In this document: in pieces, positions 1 to 8,669 of the stretch
How positions within the stretch are numbered: the first letter of the stretch is position 1
Layout: every line of letters begins with the position of its first letter
Assembly (NCBI GenBank): GCA_958295905.1
Contig: OY282382.1
Location: 3,186,001-3,250,000, forward strand
DNA: 64,000 bases
Direction of reading: 5' to 3'
Source: an uncultured Vicinamibacterales bacterium
GTDB taxonomy: Bacteria > Acidobacteriota > Vicinamibacteria > Vicinamibacterales > UBA8438
Notes under the pieces: model-generated
What the model was told of the DNA's origin: nothing
Seen by the model: the letters and a program-made list of their open reading frames with translations, nothing else
The model's database searches: none
Translations under genes and position numbers: made by a program

Positions 1-287
1 AGTCGCTCTCGGAGGTTGTCGTTTCCGCCCAGTCGATGGCTCGAACCGGTTTCACCCTGCCTCCCGTGCCGGCGTCTCCCGCGTCAGGGCGGTCGGCGCG
101 CCGCTCACGCGCCGGAGCTGTGCCTTTGGACGACCATCGTAGCGCATCGCGGGCGTCCGGCGGTTCGGAACACCGGCCGCGGCCTCGGAGCGCGGATTCT
201 CGATGGGCTCTCCAGTTATAGTTGGATGCCGTTCGGCGCGGAAAGTTCCGGGCGGGGGCGTGACGCGGTGTCGAGGCGTTTCCGCAA

Positions 288-460
288 CAGGAGCATCCCA
301 CGCTGACGGCGCGTGACGGCCCGCCCCCGATTCGAGGGGTCGCCACCGTCTTGCCGACCGGCCGGCGCTGCGTGAGACCCACGATTCCGCCCGTCCGGAG
401 CCCCAGGACCCGCCACGATTCCGCCTGCGCACGGCGGTGGCGGAGCGTGGGACGGCCCTG
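288..460 (-). mobile_element. MITE-like element, copy A
   Basis: About 173 bp bounded by inverted ends that read CAGGAGCATCCCACGCT on the left and the complement of CAGGGCCGTCCCACGCT on the right. A perfect 10-bp direct repeat GTTTCCGCAA flanks it at 278-287 and 461-470, as expected of a target-site duplication. Six further copies occur in the window. It carries no gene. The DNA to its left (1-277) shows no gene or repeat that I recognise; the reading frames there look like chance GC-rich frames. Confidence 0.8.
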
Positions 461-479
461 GTTTCCGCAAGGCGCATCG

Positions 480-508
480 TTGAACCGCCGGCCGGGGCGG
501 GGTAGGAT
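480..508 (+). promoter_or_regulatory. Candidate sigma70-type promoter
   Basis: TTGAAC (480-485), a 17-bp spacer, then TAGGAT (503-508), about 80 bp upstream of the secreted protein gene at 586. It lies just downstream of MITE copy A, so the element stands next to this promoter. Seen by eye only. Confidence 0.4.
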
Positions 509-585
509 ACACGGATCGAACGGGGCAATCAGGCCCCGCGGCCCCGGGGTGATTTCGGGGCCGGTGAAGTAGACGGGGGGCGGAC

Positions 586-1581
586 ATGCTCAATCATAGT
601 CGCGTGACGGCCGGCATCGCCGGCGTAGCGGTGGCGCTCATTGCCGCGCCGGTTGCGGCGCAATCCGGGGCGGCGGCGCAACGGACGCCGCACGGCGATC
701 CGGATATCTCGGGGATTTTCACGTTCCGGACCATCACGCCGTTGGAGCGGCCGGAGGCGCTGGCCGACAAGGCGAACCTGACCGCGGAGGAGGCCGCCGC
801 CTTCGAGGCGTCGGAGCGCACGCGGCTGAACCGCGATCTGTTCGACCCGGAGACGGGCGCGCCGAACGCCGGCTATCAGTCGCGGGCGGAAGGCGGGGTG
901 TTGTCCTACAACGAGTTCTGGTACGAGCGCGGCATCGAGTTGACCGCCGACAAGCGGACCTCGCTGATCGTCGATCCGCCGGACGGCCGGCTGCCCTGGC
1001 GCGAGGAGAGCCGCAGGGCGCGCGCCCTGAACCGGCTGAACCTGCGCAACGGCTTCGCCGACCACTATACCGACCGCAGCTTGTCTGACCGCTGCATCAT
1101 GGGGTTCAACTCGGGACCGCCGATGACCTCCGGGGCGTACAACAACAACGTGCTCATCCTGCAGATCCCCGGCTATGTCGTGATCCAGAACGAGATGGTA
1201 CACAACGCCCGCGTCATTCCGCTCGACGGGCGCCCCCACGGCGGGGTTCGACAGTGGGCCGGCGACTCCCGCGGGCACTGGGAGGGCGACACGCTGGTCG
1301 TCGAGACCACCAACTTCCTGCGCGAGACCGCCGCCCGCGGGTCGAGCCGGGACACGCAACTGGTCGAACGGTTCCGGCGCGTCGATCCGGATACGGTGCT
1401 GTACGAGTTCACCTTCGAGGACACCAACCACTTCACCCGCCCCTGGACCGCGGCCATGCCGTTGCGCCGGACGGACGGGCCGCTGTTCGAGTACGCCTGC
1501 CACGAAGGCAACATCGGCATGCACGGCATCATGGCCGGCGCCCGCGAGCTCGACACGCAGCCGGTCGAGGGAACCCGCTAG
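586..1581 (+). CDS. Secreted protein of unknown function (paralogue 1 of 3)
   Basis: A 331-residue protein with a signal peptide (about residues 1-26, hydrophobic AGIAGVAVALIAAPVAA, then AQS). The mature part begins with a HGDPDISGIF motif and carries TPLERPEAL, KRTSLIVDPPDGRLP, DRCIMG, AYNNNV, WEGDTLVVETTNF and FEYACHEGN. Paralogues lie at 50610-51617 (very close over long stretches) and 39218-40234 (more distant), so the family is expanded locally. I do not recognise a characterised catalytic domain. Conserved Asp, Asn, His and Glu residues would fit an enzyme or carbohydrate- or metal-binding role, but that is speculation. It stands alone, preceded by a candidate promoter and followed by a large palindrome. 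Confidence 0.85.
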   Translation: MLNHSRVTAGIAGVAVALIAAPVAAQSGAAAQRTPHGDPDISGIFTFRTITPLERPEALADKANLTAEEAAAFEASERTRLNRDLFDPETGAPNAGYQSRAEGGVLSYNEFWYERGIELTADKRTSLIVDPPDGRLPWREESRRARALNRLNLRNGFADHYTDRSLSDRCIMGFNSGPPMTSGAYNNNVLILQIPGYVVIQNEMVHNARVIPLDGRPHGGVRQWAGDSRGHWEGDTLVVETTNFLRETAARGSSRDTQLVERFRRVDPDTVLYEFTFEDTNHFTRPWTAAMPLRRTDGPLFEYACHEGNIGMHGIMAGARELDTQPVEGTR

Positions 1582-1670
1582 CGCCTGCTCCGGCATGGGG
1601 GACTCTCCCGGGTTCGAGGAGAGGTGACGAACCGCGTCCCGTCCCGCGGGTCGAAGGCGGCGGGGCTTTC

Positions 1671-1698
1671 GCCGCGGGGCCCGGCCGGGCCCCGCGGC
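1671..1698. terminator. 28-bp perfect palindrome, possible terminator
   Basis: A 14-bp arm GCCGCGGGGCCCGG is followed directly by its reverse complement, 90 bp after the stop of the gene at 586. There is no T-tract, so if it ends transcription it does so as a GC-rich hairpin or with a protein partner. Confidence 0.35.
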
Positions 1699-1760
1699 AC
1701 CGGGAGCAGGACGGATTGACTGGTCAGAGGATCGCGGGCGGCCAGGCAGTCCGGTAATCC

Positions 1761-2933
1761 ATGGACTGGACGGCGCTCTCGGACGTTCTCCGGTTCCGCG
1801 CGGAGGAGCTGCTGCGGACCGAGCTCGACCAGATCCGGTTCACCGACATCGGTCTCACCTACTGGTTGTCGGTGGCCGTGGTCCTGGTCGGGGTCGCGAC
1901 CCTGGCCCGCCTGTGGGGGATCGCCCGCATCCACCATCGACAGCATTCCGGACATCGCATCGACCGGCGCTTCCGGCGCGGGGCGCTGGGCCGCACCCTG
2001 TACCACCTGCCGAAGGCCGTCCTCGGTCTCGCCCTCGCGATTCTCCTGGTGGCGATGGCCGACCCCTACCTCACGTCGACCGAGGAGACGGCCGGCGAGA
2101 TGGAATCGCGCATCCGCATCGACCTCGTCGACACGTCCCTGTCGATGTCGTGGGAGCTGCCGGGCACGGGGAGGTCGCGGGCCGAGGTCGCGCGCGCGGC
2201 GCATCTAGAGTTCCTCGAGATGCGCCGCGCCAAGAACGACCGCGTGGCGTTGTGGCTGTTCTCGTCGTTCCCCTACATGGTCGACGACTTCGTCATCGAC
2301 GACGAGCTGTACTACTTCCAGGTCATGGATGCGCCGTACGCCATCGTGCGCATCCTCGCCGCCCAATCGGGCACGCCGATCGATCAGATGTACGTGCCGC
2401 CCGACAAGGTGCGCATCGTCGACCGGGAGGGCAACACCAACATCGTGCGCGCGTTGCAGTCGGTGCTGCGCCATTTCGACCGCGACGTCGCCCTCCTGGG
2501 GCGGGGCGCCACGCCCCACCGGGCGGTGCTCATCGTCACCGACGCCGACGTCGACGAGATTCCCGAGGCGGAGTTCGTGGCCCTGAGCCAGCGGAACATC
2601 GTTCCCTACATGATCTTCATCAACGCCGCCGATTCCCGGCGCGCCGCCCGCACCGGCCGGAGCGCCGCGCCGCGCCGGCCGGCCAGCAACACCCAGGGGC
2701 TCATCGACATGATCCGGGCCTTCGGCGGGGACTACTTCGACGTCACCGACGCCGACGGGCTGGTCCGCGCCTACGAGGCGATCGACAACGCGGAGACGGT
2801 GCCCGTCGAGCTGTCGCACCGCGCCGTCAAGGTGCCCATCTACGCGCGGTTCCTGCTGATCGCCATGGCCCTGTTCGTGGTGGGCATTCCCGCCGGGTTC
2901 CTCGCCGAGCTGGTTTGGGGCACGAATCCGTAG
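1761..2933 (+). CDS. VWA-domain membrane protein
   Basis: A 390-residue protein. A membrane segment lies near residues 33-53 (WLSVAVVLVGVATLARLWG) and another near 80-98 (VLGLALAILLVAMA). A von Willebrand A domain follows with a DTSLSMSW metal-site motif (a variant of DxSxS) near residue 123 and a later TDADVDEIPE segment. A C-terminal hydrophobic helix (about 365-385) would re-enter the membrane. The layout resembles BatA/MxaC-type membrane VWA proteins that help assemble or activate periplasmic complexes, but no MoxR ATPase or DUF58 partner is beside it. No strong ribosome site precedes the ATG, so the start is the least certain part. Confidence 0.75.
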   Translation: MDWTALSDVLRFRAEELLRTELDQIRFTDIGLTYWLSVAVVLVGVATLARLWGIARIHHRQHSGHRIDRRFRRGALGRTLYHLPKAVLGLALAILLVAMADPYLTSTEETAGEMESRIRIDLVDTSLSMSWELPGTGRSRAEVARAAHLEFLEMRRAKNDRVALWLFSSFPYMVDDFVIDDELYYFQVMDAPYAIVRILAAQSGTPIDQMYVPPDKVRIVDREGNTNIVRALQSVLRHFDRDVALLGRGATPHRAVLIVTDADVDEIPEAEFVALSQRNIVPYMIFINAADSRRAARTGRSAAPRRPASNTQGLIDMIRAFGGDYFDVTDADGLVRAYEAIDNAETVPVELSHRAVKVPIYARFLLIAMALFVVGIPAGFLAELVWGTNP

Positions 2934-2965
2934 ACTCCTTTGAGTCGCCGAGATCTTTACGGTTT

Positions 2966-3076
2966 GAATCAAGTTCAGCTTCTGATCGTTTTCGCCGCCG
3001 CCACGTCTCCGGCGGCCATTGGGCGCGCGGCGGCAATCACGTTCGACCCGCATGTCTCGTCGGTCTGAGGCGGGCT
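2966..3076 (+). repeat. Dispersed repeat, copy 1 (partner at 35374)
   Basis: About 110 bp starting GTTCAGCTTCTGATCGTTTTC and running through a GC-rich hairpin to GTCTGAGGCGGGCTTCG. A clearly related stretch lies at 35374-35485. Both are intergenic. The interval 2934-3345 otherwise holds only the candidate promoter at 3193. Confidence 0.55.
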
Positions 3077-3192
3077 TCGAGGGAGTCTGGGAATCCGCGG
3101 CGAGCCGGAAGCGGTGCGGGTTCTGGGGAAGGATGACCATCGTGTCGAGCCAGGACCGGCCCGGCCTGATGGCGGGAGGGCGGACCGAGTTC

Positions 3193-3221
3193 TTGACGGG
3201 AGTGTGTTTTCGTGTTATTTT
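3193..3221 (+). promoter_or_regulatory. Candidate promoter of the restriction gene
   Basis: TTGACG (3193-3198), exactly 17 bp, then TATTTT (3216-3221), in a locally AT-richer stretch. A start near 3228 would give a leader of about 118 nt before the ATG at 3346. Confidence 0.5.
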
Positions 3222-3345
3222 CGCCTTCCGGGTGGTCGTGGCTGCTTGAGCCGGGTGCCTGACGGTCAGCGGTCGGCAGCGGTGCCCATATTCCATCCAG
3301 CTTGCCCACCCGACGTGCCAGCGTGGTCGAGAGACGAGCGGAAAG

Positions 3346-5535
3346 ATGACCAAAGCGAGAGGTCGCCGGACGGGGAGCAGAGCGTCCGATGGGCGCCGCG
3401 ATGCCGCCGGAGAGTTTCTCACGGACTTCATCAGCGGTGAACAGGTTCGCGCTACTCCGGAGGAGGTGCAGGCAGTCCAGGTCTTCGCCCGTCGCCTCGT
3501 CGAAGACTATGGATACGGCAGGAATCGAATCCGGACCCGTCCCCAATATCGGGTCCGCCGGAGGCCGTCGGACGAGGGCGGCTCCTACCCGGTGGACATC
3601 GCGGTGTTCCATGGAGCCGAACATACAGAGAGTCAGCTTGCCATGATCGTCGAATGCAAGAAGAACGATCGTCACGACGGCGAGCATCAACTGCGGCTGT
3701 ACTTGGACATGTCGGCGGCCAAAGTCGGCGTCTGGTTCAACGGCAGGGATCACGTCTATCTTCGCAAGGTCACGCGGAAGGACGGTCATCGAACCTTCGA
3801 GCATCTGCCGAACATTCCACGCAGCGGCGAGCGCATCGAGGACATCGGACTTCATTTGCGCAAGGACCTCGTGCGGCCGTCGAATCTGAAGGCGGTGTTC
3901 CGCGACATCCGCAACCACTTGGCCGGCATGACCACCGGCATCACCCGCGACGAGGCGCTGGCGCAGGAGATCATCAACATCCTGTTCTGCAAGCTGCTGG
4001 ACGAGCAGGAGACCGCTCCCGACGACGTGCTCACGTTTCGCGCCGGCGTCGGAGAATCCCCCCGAGGACGTCCAGCAGCGCGTTCGCGGCCTCTTCGAGC
4101 GGGTCAAGGAGACCGTTTTCGGTGACGTCTTCGAGGCGACGGATCGCATCAACCTCGATCCGCCGAGCTTGACGTACGTCGTCGGAGAGCTTCAGCCGTA
4201 CGCCGTCGTCGACGCCGATCGTGACGCGATAGGTGATGCGTTCGAAGTGTTCATCGGTCCGGCGCTGCGCGGCGCGGAGGGACAGTTCTTCACGCCCCGG
4301 AACGTCATAGAAATGATGGTGAAGATGGTCGATCCCCGTCCCGGAGAGAAGGTGATCGATCCGGCGTGCGGGTCCGGCGGCTTTCTCATCGCCGCGCTCT
4401 CCCACGTCTGGGAGCGCCTCCGGAAGGAGGCGCGGCGGAAGCAGTGGAGGGAGCGCGAGCTTGCGAGACGCGAGCTGGAGCTCGCGACGAATTGCTTTCG
4501 CGGAATCGACAAGGACGCCTTTCTTTCGCGTGTATGCAAGGCCTACATGGCTCTGATCGGTGACGGCCGCGGCGGCGTCTTCTGTCAGAATGCTCTCGAG
4601 CCGGTGGAAGACTGGTCTCCACAGATGCGACGGGAGATCGAACCCGGAACCTTCGACGTCGTCCTGACGAATCCGCCGTTCGGCAAGAAAATCGTCGTCC
4701 GGGGCGAACGCATCATCTCGCAGTTCGAGCTCGGCTCGAAGTGGAAGTACGACCGGGGTGCGGAAGCCTGGGAGAGGTCGGCGGTTCAGCGGGACAAGCT
4801 GCCGCCGCAGATTCCTTTTCTCGAGCGTTGCATCCAGCTTCTGAAACCCGGCGGCCGGCTTGGAATCGTGCTTCCGGAGAGCATTTTCGGCAATCCGACT
4901 CACGGCTACGTCGTCCAATGGCTCCAGGCGCGTCTGAGCGTTACCGCCGTGGTCAGCATGCCCGAACCGTTGTTCAAGACGAGCGGAAAGGGTGGAGGTG
5001 GGCAAGATGGCGTATGGGACCGGGAGAATCCCGTTCATCCGCACGTCGGACATCTCCAATTGGGAAATCAAGTCAGACTTCAAGCACGGCGTCAGCGACG
5101 AGATCTACCGGGAGTTGCAGCCAAAGGCTGACGTCCGGGCCGGCGACATCTTTATGGTGAAGGACGGTACGTATCTGATCGGCACTTCCGCGGTGGTCAC
5201 GAAATTCGATCTCCCGATGCTGTTCCAGAGCCACCTGTACCGGATTCGCGTCGGCGAACCCGGGATCATCGATCCGTGGTTGCTGTTCGCCCTTCTCAAC
5301 ACACGTGTCGTCGAACTGCAGGTCCGCGCGAAGCAGTTCACGCAGGACATCATCGACACCATCGGGAAGCGGGTCTTCGAGGTCGTGATCCCGGTGCCCC
5401 GTTCAGAGAAACGCGCGCGCGAAATCGCCGGTAAATGCAGGCGCATTAATTGAGACGCGGGTTCGACTTCGCGAAGAGGCGCGCGCGCTGGTCAACGGGA
5501 TCGGTTCCGCGGTTCTCGAAGAGCACGACGCCTGA
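3346..5535 (+). pseudogene. Broken restriction-modification gene (HSDR_N nuclease, N6-adenine methylase, specificity domain)
   Basis: Three reading frames together spell one restriction-modification polypeptide. 3346 to about 4060: PD-(D/E)xK-type HSDR_N domain (VDIAVF ... IVECKK). About 4060 to 4985: N6-adenine methylase with motif I DPACGSGGF and motif IV NPPFGKK, plus SMPEPLFKTSGKGG. 4992 to 5535: a target-recognition segment (AYGTGRIPFIRTSDISNW) and a C-terminal helix (ETRVRLREEARALVNG). Frame changes: a run of six C at 4058-4063 (five would restore GESPEDVQQRV); near 4985-4995, where roughly 100 residues expected between methylase and recognition domain are also missing; and near 5445-5452, where removing one A restores the frame to the stop at 5533. 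Three lesions plus an internal loss argue for real decay. G+C is visibly lower than in the neighbours, which fits transfer. Confidence 0.8.
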
Positions 5536-5752
5536 AGGGCGGCGCCCACGATGTCAGGAGGCCTGCGGGAGTAGACGCGGGGCGGCGCCGAGCCGGGACG
5601 GGGGCGGTCGGGGACGGGGGGTTCCCGCGGACTTGCCGCGGGCTGGCTGCCGCGACGCCGGCTTCAGCGTCGAATCCGGCCGATTTCCCGAGGGCGGTAG
5701 GCAGGCGGCGGCAGGCGGGACGCCCGGCGGACGCCCCGCTTGGTCGTGCCGC

Positions 5753-6475
5753 TCAGTCGTTCGTCGACTCGTACTGCGCCTCGTTCGCCATCAGGGCCGC
5801 CTTGATGGTCGAGGCCCAGATGCGCGTGCCCTTCTCGTTCAGGTGCAGGCCGTCGTCGATGAAGATGTCGTCCATGACCGTCCCGTCCGCCTGCAGGAAC
5901 GGGGTGGCGACGTCGATGTAGTGCACGCGCTCGTCGGCCGCGGCGACCGCCCGGTACAGGGCGTTGGCCTCCTGCGCCTTGTCCCAGACCGCCGCGCGGG
6001 CCAGGCTCGGCTTCACCGACATCACGTAGACGCGGGTCTCGGGCAGCTCGGCGTGAACCGCCGCGACGATCTGCTCCAGCTCGGCCGCGATCGTGGCCGG
6101 AGGCACCATGAACCGCCCGGTGTCGTTGTCGCCCTCGTAGATGACGACCGCCCGCGGCTCGTACGCGATCACGACGCGATGGACGAAGTGCAGCACATCG
6201 GCCATAGCGCTGCCGCCGAAGCCGCGGGGGATGACCGTGAGGGGGGCGAGGTCCGCGGGCATCGCGTCGTTCCACCGGGCGATGCTGGAGCTGCCGGTGA
6301 CGACGATCGCGCCCGGCGGAGGCATGTTCTCCCGGTCCGCCGCCTCGAACGCCTGTATCGCGCCCTCGTAGCGGGACGGGTCGATGGGCTGCGCCTGCGC
6401 CGCCGCCATGGTCGCGACGCCCGCCGCGAGGAGGGCCGCCGTCGCCGCCACCGATCTCAACCGCATCATCTTCAT
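5753..6475 (-). CDS. Secreted SGNH/GDSL-type hydrolase
   Basis: About 240 residues. The ATG at 6475 follows GGAGG with good spacing, so I prefer it to the in-frame TTG two codons earlier. A signal peptide (SVAATAALLAAGVATMAAAQA) precedes the SGNH blocks: GSSS (nucleophile Ser), GFGGS (oxyanion Gly), EGDND (block III Asn) and DDGLHLN near the C-terminus (Asp and His of the triad). This family cleaves esters or acyl groups; the substrate cannot be read here. The gene stands alone, followed on its upstream side by two tandem hairpin repeats. A gutted relative with the same DGLHL block lies at 42481-42660. Confidence 0.85.
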   Translation of the reverse strand: MKMMRLRSVAATAALLAAGVATMAAAQAQPIDPSRYEGAIQAFEAADRENMPPPGAIVVTGSSSIARWNDAMPADLAPLTVIPRGFGGSAMADVLHFVHRVVIAYEPRAVVIYEGDNDTGRFMVPPATIAAELEQIVAAVHAELPETRVYVMSVKPSLARAAVWDKAQEANALYRAVAAADERVHYIDVATPFLQADGTVMDDIFIDDGLHLNEKGTRIWASTIKAALMANEAQYESTND

Positions 6476-6505
6476 CTGCAACCTCCCGGTTCCCTTCGCG
6501 TCCTG

Positions 6506-6672
6506 GCCCGCCCATCGTCGCCTGACGGCTCCGCTTGGCGCCCAACCAACCCTCCAGGAGTCCGCGCGGTTCTACGGCGCAGACTCCCGGCCCGCCCATC
6601 GTCGCCTGACGGCTCCGCTTGGCGCCCAACCAACCCGCAGGAGTCCGCGCGGTTCTACGGCGCAGACTCCTG
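6506..6672 (-). repeat. Two tandem 84-bp hairpin repeats
   Basis: Two near-identical units, about 6506-6588 and 6589-6672. Each has a CGTCGCCTGACGGCT segment, a GCGCCCAACCAACC segment and a hairpin whose arms are CAGGAGTC and GACTCCTG around GCGC/GCGC and a 9-nt loop. The same unit recurs at 7166, 32562, 33288, 40271, 45755, 50478 and 56688. Confidence 0.8.
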
Positions 6673-6797
6673 CGGTTCAATGCCGTCGATTATAGCCGCC
6701 GTCGGGTCGGCTTCGCCGCTCCGGGCGGTGTTCCGGCGGGGGCGGCGGTTTCGTCGATGCGGATCGGCTGCGCGGACCGCCCTGCGCGGGCCGGTGG

Positions 6798-7145
6798 TCA
6801 CGGTGCTTCCGGCACGTAGATGATCTCGCCGCTCTCGAGCTGGTAAGCGATGCCTACCCGCCGGCCGCGGCGCCCCGCGGCATCGTCCACGTCTTCGGCC
6901 CGATAGCGGGTGATCTCGCCCGCCTCCTGGGTGATGATCTCCATCTCCGCCGTGCCCGGGTTCTTGACCATCGTGAAGTCCTCCTGCGTGAGGAACTCCG
7001 TCAACTGCCAGCGGCTGACCATCGCGACCATGAGCGCCACCGCGAAGACCATCGCGACGTCGAACAGGTTCGCGATGGCGCCGAGCGGGTCGCTGTCGTC
7101 GTGAAGCGAAGCGCCGATTCTACGCCGCCGTTTCCTTCCGGCCAT
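6798..7145 (-). CDS. DUF2149-type membrane protein (HmuV-like)
   Basis: A 115-residue protein. An in-frame extension upstream is only hairpin repeat, and GGAGG sits before the ATG at 7145, which fixes the start. It has a basic N-terminus (MAGRKRRRR), one membrane helix (about residues 27-47, AMVFAVALMVAMVS) and a short soluble part containing the YQLESGEIIYVPE tail. The length and layout match DUF2149 proteins, which sit at the end of hmu-type clusters after an ExbB/TolQ-like channel, as here. The likely role is an ExbD-like partner of the channel, which is an inference from topology and position. Two hairpin repeats separate it from the upstream gene. Confidence 0.7.
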   Translation of the reverse strand: MAGRKRRRRIGASLHDDSDPLGAIANLFDVAMVFAVALMVAMVSRWQLTEFLTQEDFTMVKNPGTAEMEIITQEAGEITRYRAEDVDDAAGRRGRRVGIAYQLESGEIIYVPEAP

Positions 7146-7165
7146 CCGGTCCTCCTTCCGCGGGA

Positions 7166-7333
7166 GCCCGCCAACCGTCGCCTGACGGCTGCGCTTGGCG
7201 CCCAACCAACCCTCCAGGAGTCCGCGCGGTTCTACGGCGCATACTCCTGGCTCGCCAATCGTCGCCTGACGGCTGCGCTTGGCGCCAACCAACCCTCCAG
7301 GAGTCCGCGCGGTTCTACGGCGCAGACTCCTGG
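7166..7333 (-). repeat. Two tandem hairpin repeats that overlap a gene end
   Basis: Units at about 7166-7249 and 7250-7333, the same family as at 6506. The right unit overlaps the last 19 bp of the ExbB-like gene: its hairpin strand CAGGAGTCTGCGCCGTAG is read in frame as Q-E-S-A-P-stop. Confidence 0.8.
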
Positions 7334-7926
7334 CCCGCCCGCTCGCCGACGAGTCCGCTCACGAACTCCAGATCGTTGAGCGCCTCGGTGTGCCAACGCT
7401 GTTTCGCCTGCTGGACGGCGAAGCCGATGCCGCCGACGAAGAGCCCCACGACCGTGGTCGAGAAGGCCACCTGCAGGTTCTCCGCCATCGCCGCGATGTC
7501 GCCGGCGGCCAGTCCGACGAGGGCCGGCCCCATCGGGATGAGGGTGCCCATCAGGCCGAGCATCGGGCCCAGCCGCGCCATGGTCCGCGCCGCCGCGAGA
7601 TCGGTCTCGCAGGCCGCCTCGAAGTCGGCGAGGACCTTCTCGCGGTGCGCGGCCGAGCCGCCGTGGTCGAGCAGGTGCGCGACCGCCGGCGTCCAGTGCG
7701 CCTCGGGTGGCAGGTCGGCGTCGCGGAGCAGCGCCTCCACGTTGCCGCGGTCGAGCCGGTCGAGCAGGGGCCGTAGCGCGGTTCGGAACCGGAGCCGCGA
7801 CAGCCACGCCCCGTAGGTGCGGCCGACGAGGAGCAGCGACCGACCGAAGAGGATGAGCAGCAGGACGATGACCGGCACGAGGAGGCCGGTCGAGAGCAGG
7901 TACAGGGTGCGTGTCAACAATTCCAT
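7315..7926 (-). CDS. MotA/TolQ/ExbB-type proton channel (HmuU-like)
   Basis: A 203-residue inner-membrane protein. It has an N-terminal helix (YLLSTGLLVPVIVLLLILFG), a cytoplasmic part, then the family hallmark GLMGTLIPMGPALVGLAAGD and a last pair of helices (STTVVGLFVGGIGFAVQ). In TonB and Tol systems such proteins form a proton channel with an ExbD/TolR partner. Here the partner may be the DUF2149 protein just downstream. The ATG at 7926 lies inside the end of the upstream gene (13-bp overlap), which suggests coupled translation. The last five codons and the stop (QESAP) come from a hairpin repeat, so the natural C-terminus has probably been replaced. Confidence 0.82.
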   Translation of the reverse strand: MELLTRTLYLLSTGLLVPVIVLLLILFGRSLLLVGRTYGAWLSRLRFRTALRPLLDRLDRGNVEALLRDADLPPEAHWTPAVAHLLDHGGSAAHREKVLADFEAACETDLAAARTMARLGPMLGLMGTLIPMGPALVGLAAGDIAAMAENLQVAFSTTVVGLFVGGIGFAVQQAKQRWHTEALNDLEFVSGLVGERAGQESAP

Positions 7927-8657
7927 AAGCTCAGCCGGGAGTCTGCGCCTCGGGACGTGGACGCGGATGACGCTCGGCCCGCGAGGCGGCGCTGGCGCCG
8001 GCGATGGCTCCAGTAGCCGATGAGGACGCCGAGGGCGGCGGCGCCGGCGACGACGGCGAGGGGGCCGGCCTCGACCGCCGCCCCGGCGCTCCGCCCTCCC
8101 CCCTGCAGCGCGAACGCGGTCAGTCCGGCCGCGAGCACCACCTGCCCGACGTGCACGAGCAGGCGCAGCTCGGCCCGGAGATCCCGGTCCGGAAGCAGCC
8201 GCCGAATCGCCTCGCTTCCCCCCATGCCCGCGGCGACCACGGCGAGGCACAGCGCCAGCGCGGTGGTCGAGAAGTTCCATCCCGACGCCGCGTGGAACGC
8301 CTTCACCTCCACGTAGAACAGAGCCGGCGCGGGGAGGATCCCGACGTGGCGGGCCGCCAGCCGCTCGAACCAGCGCAACCGCCGGCCGTGCCGGGCGCCG
8401 AGCAGCAGGGCGACCCCGCCGCAGCCGAGGGCGCCGTCGAACGCGAGCAGCGCCGCCAGCGTCTGGAGGCCGGCGCCGTCCAGCCCGCCGACGAACGCGG
8501 ACAGGCTCTGTCGCACGGCGATCGGGTGCAGGGCGTAGACGGCGGCGGCGACCGCCGCCACGGCCAGCCCCCGCGCCCACCGCCGGTCGACGGCCGCCGC
8601 CGCCAGCAGGAGCAGGACGACGCCGGTTCCCGCGACGACGTCGAGTACCGCCTCCAT
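7914..8657 (-). CDS. Integral membrane protein (HmuT-like)
   Basis: A 247-residue protein with about six hydrophobic helices, for example GVVLLLLAAAAV, LAVAAVAAAVYALHP, LALCLAVVAAGMGG and PLAVVAGAAALGVLIGYW. The central segment LFYVEVKAFHAASGWNFSTTAL sits between helices and may form a conserved loop. It lies between the CobN-like gene (12 bp gap) and the ExbB-like gene (13-bp overlap), so the four genes are one transcription unit. The same position in Bacteroidota hmu operons is held by a multi-spanning membrane protein. The function is unknown; the order of genes is the main evidence. Confidence 0.7.
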   Translation of the reverse strand: MEAVLDVVAGTGVVLLLLAAAAVDRRWARGLAVAAVAAAVYALHPIAVRQSLSAFVGGLDGAGLQTLAALLAFDGALGCGGVALLLGARHGRRLRWFERLAARHVGILPAPALFYVEVKAFHAASGWNFSTTALALCLAVVAAGMGGSEAIRRLLPDRDLRAELRLLVHVGQVVLAAGLTAFALQGGGRSAGAAVEAGPLAVVAGAAALGVLIGYWSHRRRQRRLAGRASSASTSRGADSRLSLWNC

Positions 8658-8669
8658 GGCTCCCCCGCG

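Noticed and set aside
1-577. Several overlapping open frames in the first 600 bp
   Set aside because: They run through MITE copy A in different frames, and all other MITE copies give similar chance frames; none has a coding signature.
4058-4063. Explaining the broken restriction gene by a single homopolymer sequencing error
   Set aside because: The C-run could be an error, but two further frame changes and a missing segment occur in the same gene, so decay is the better explanation.
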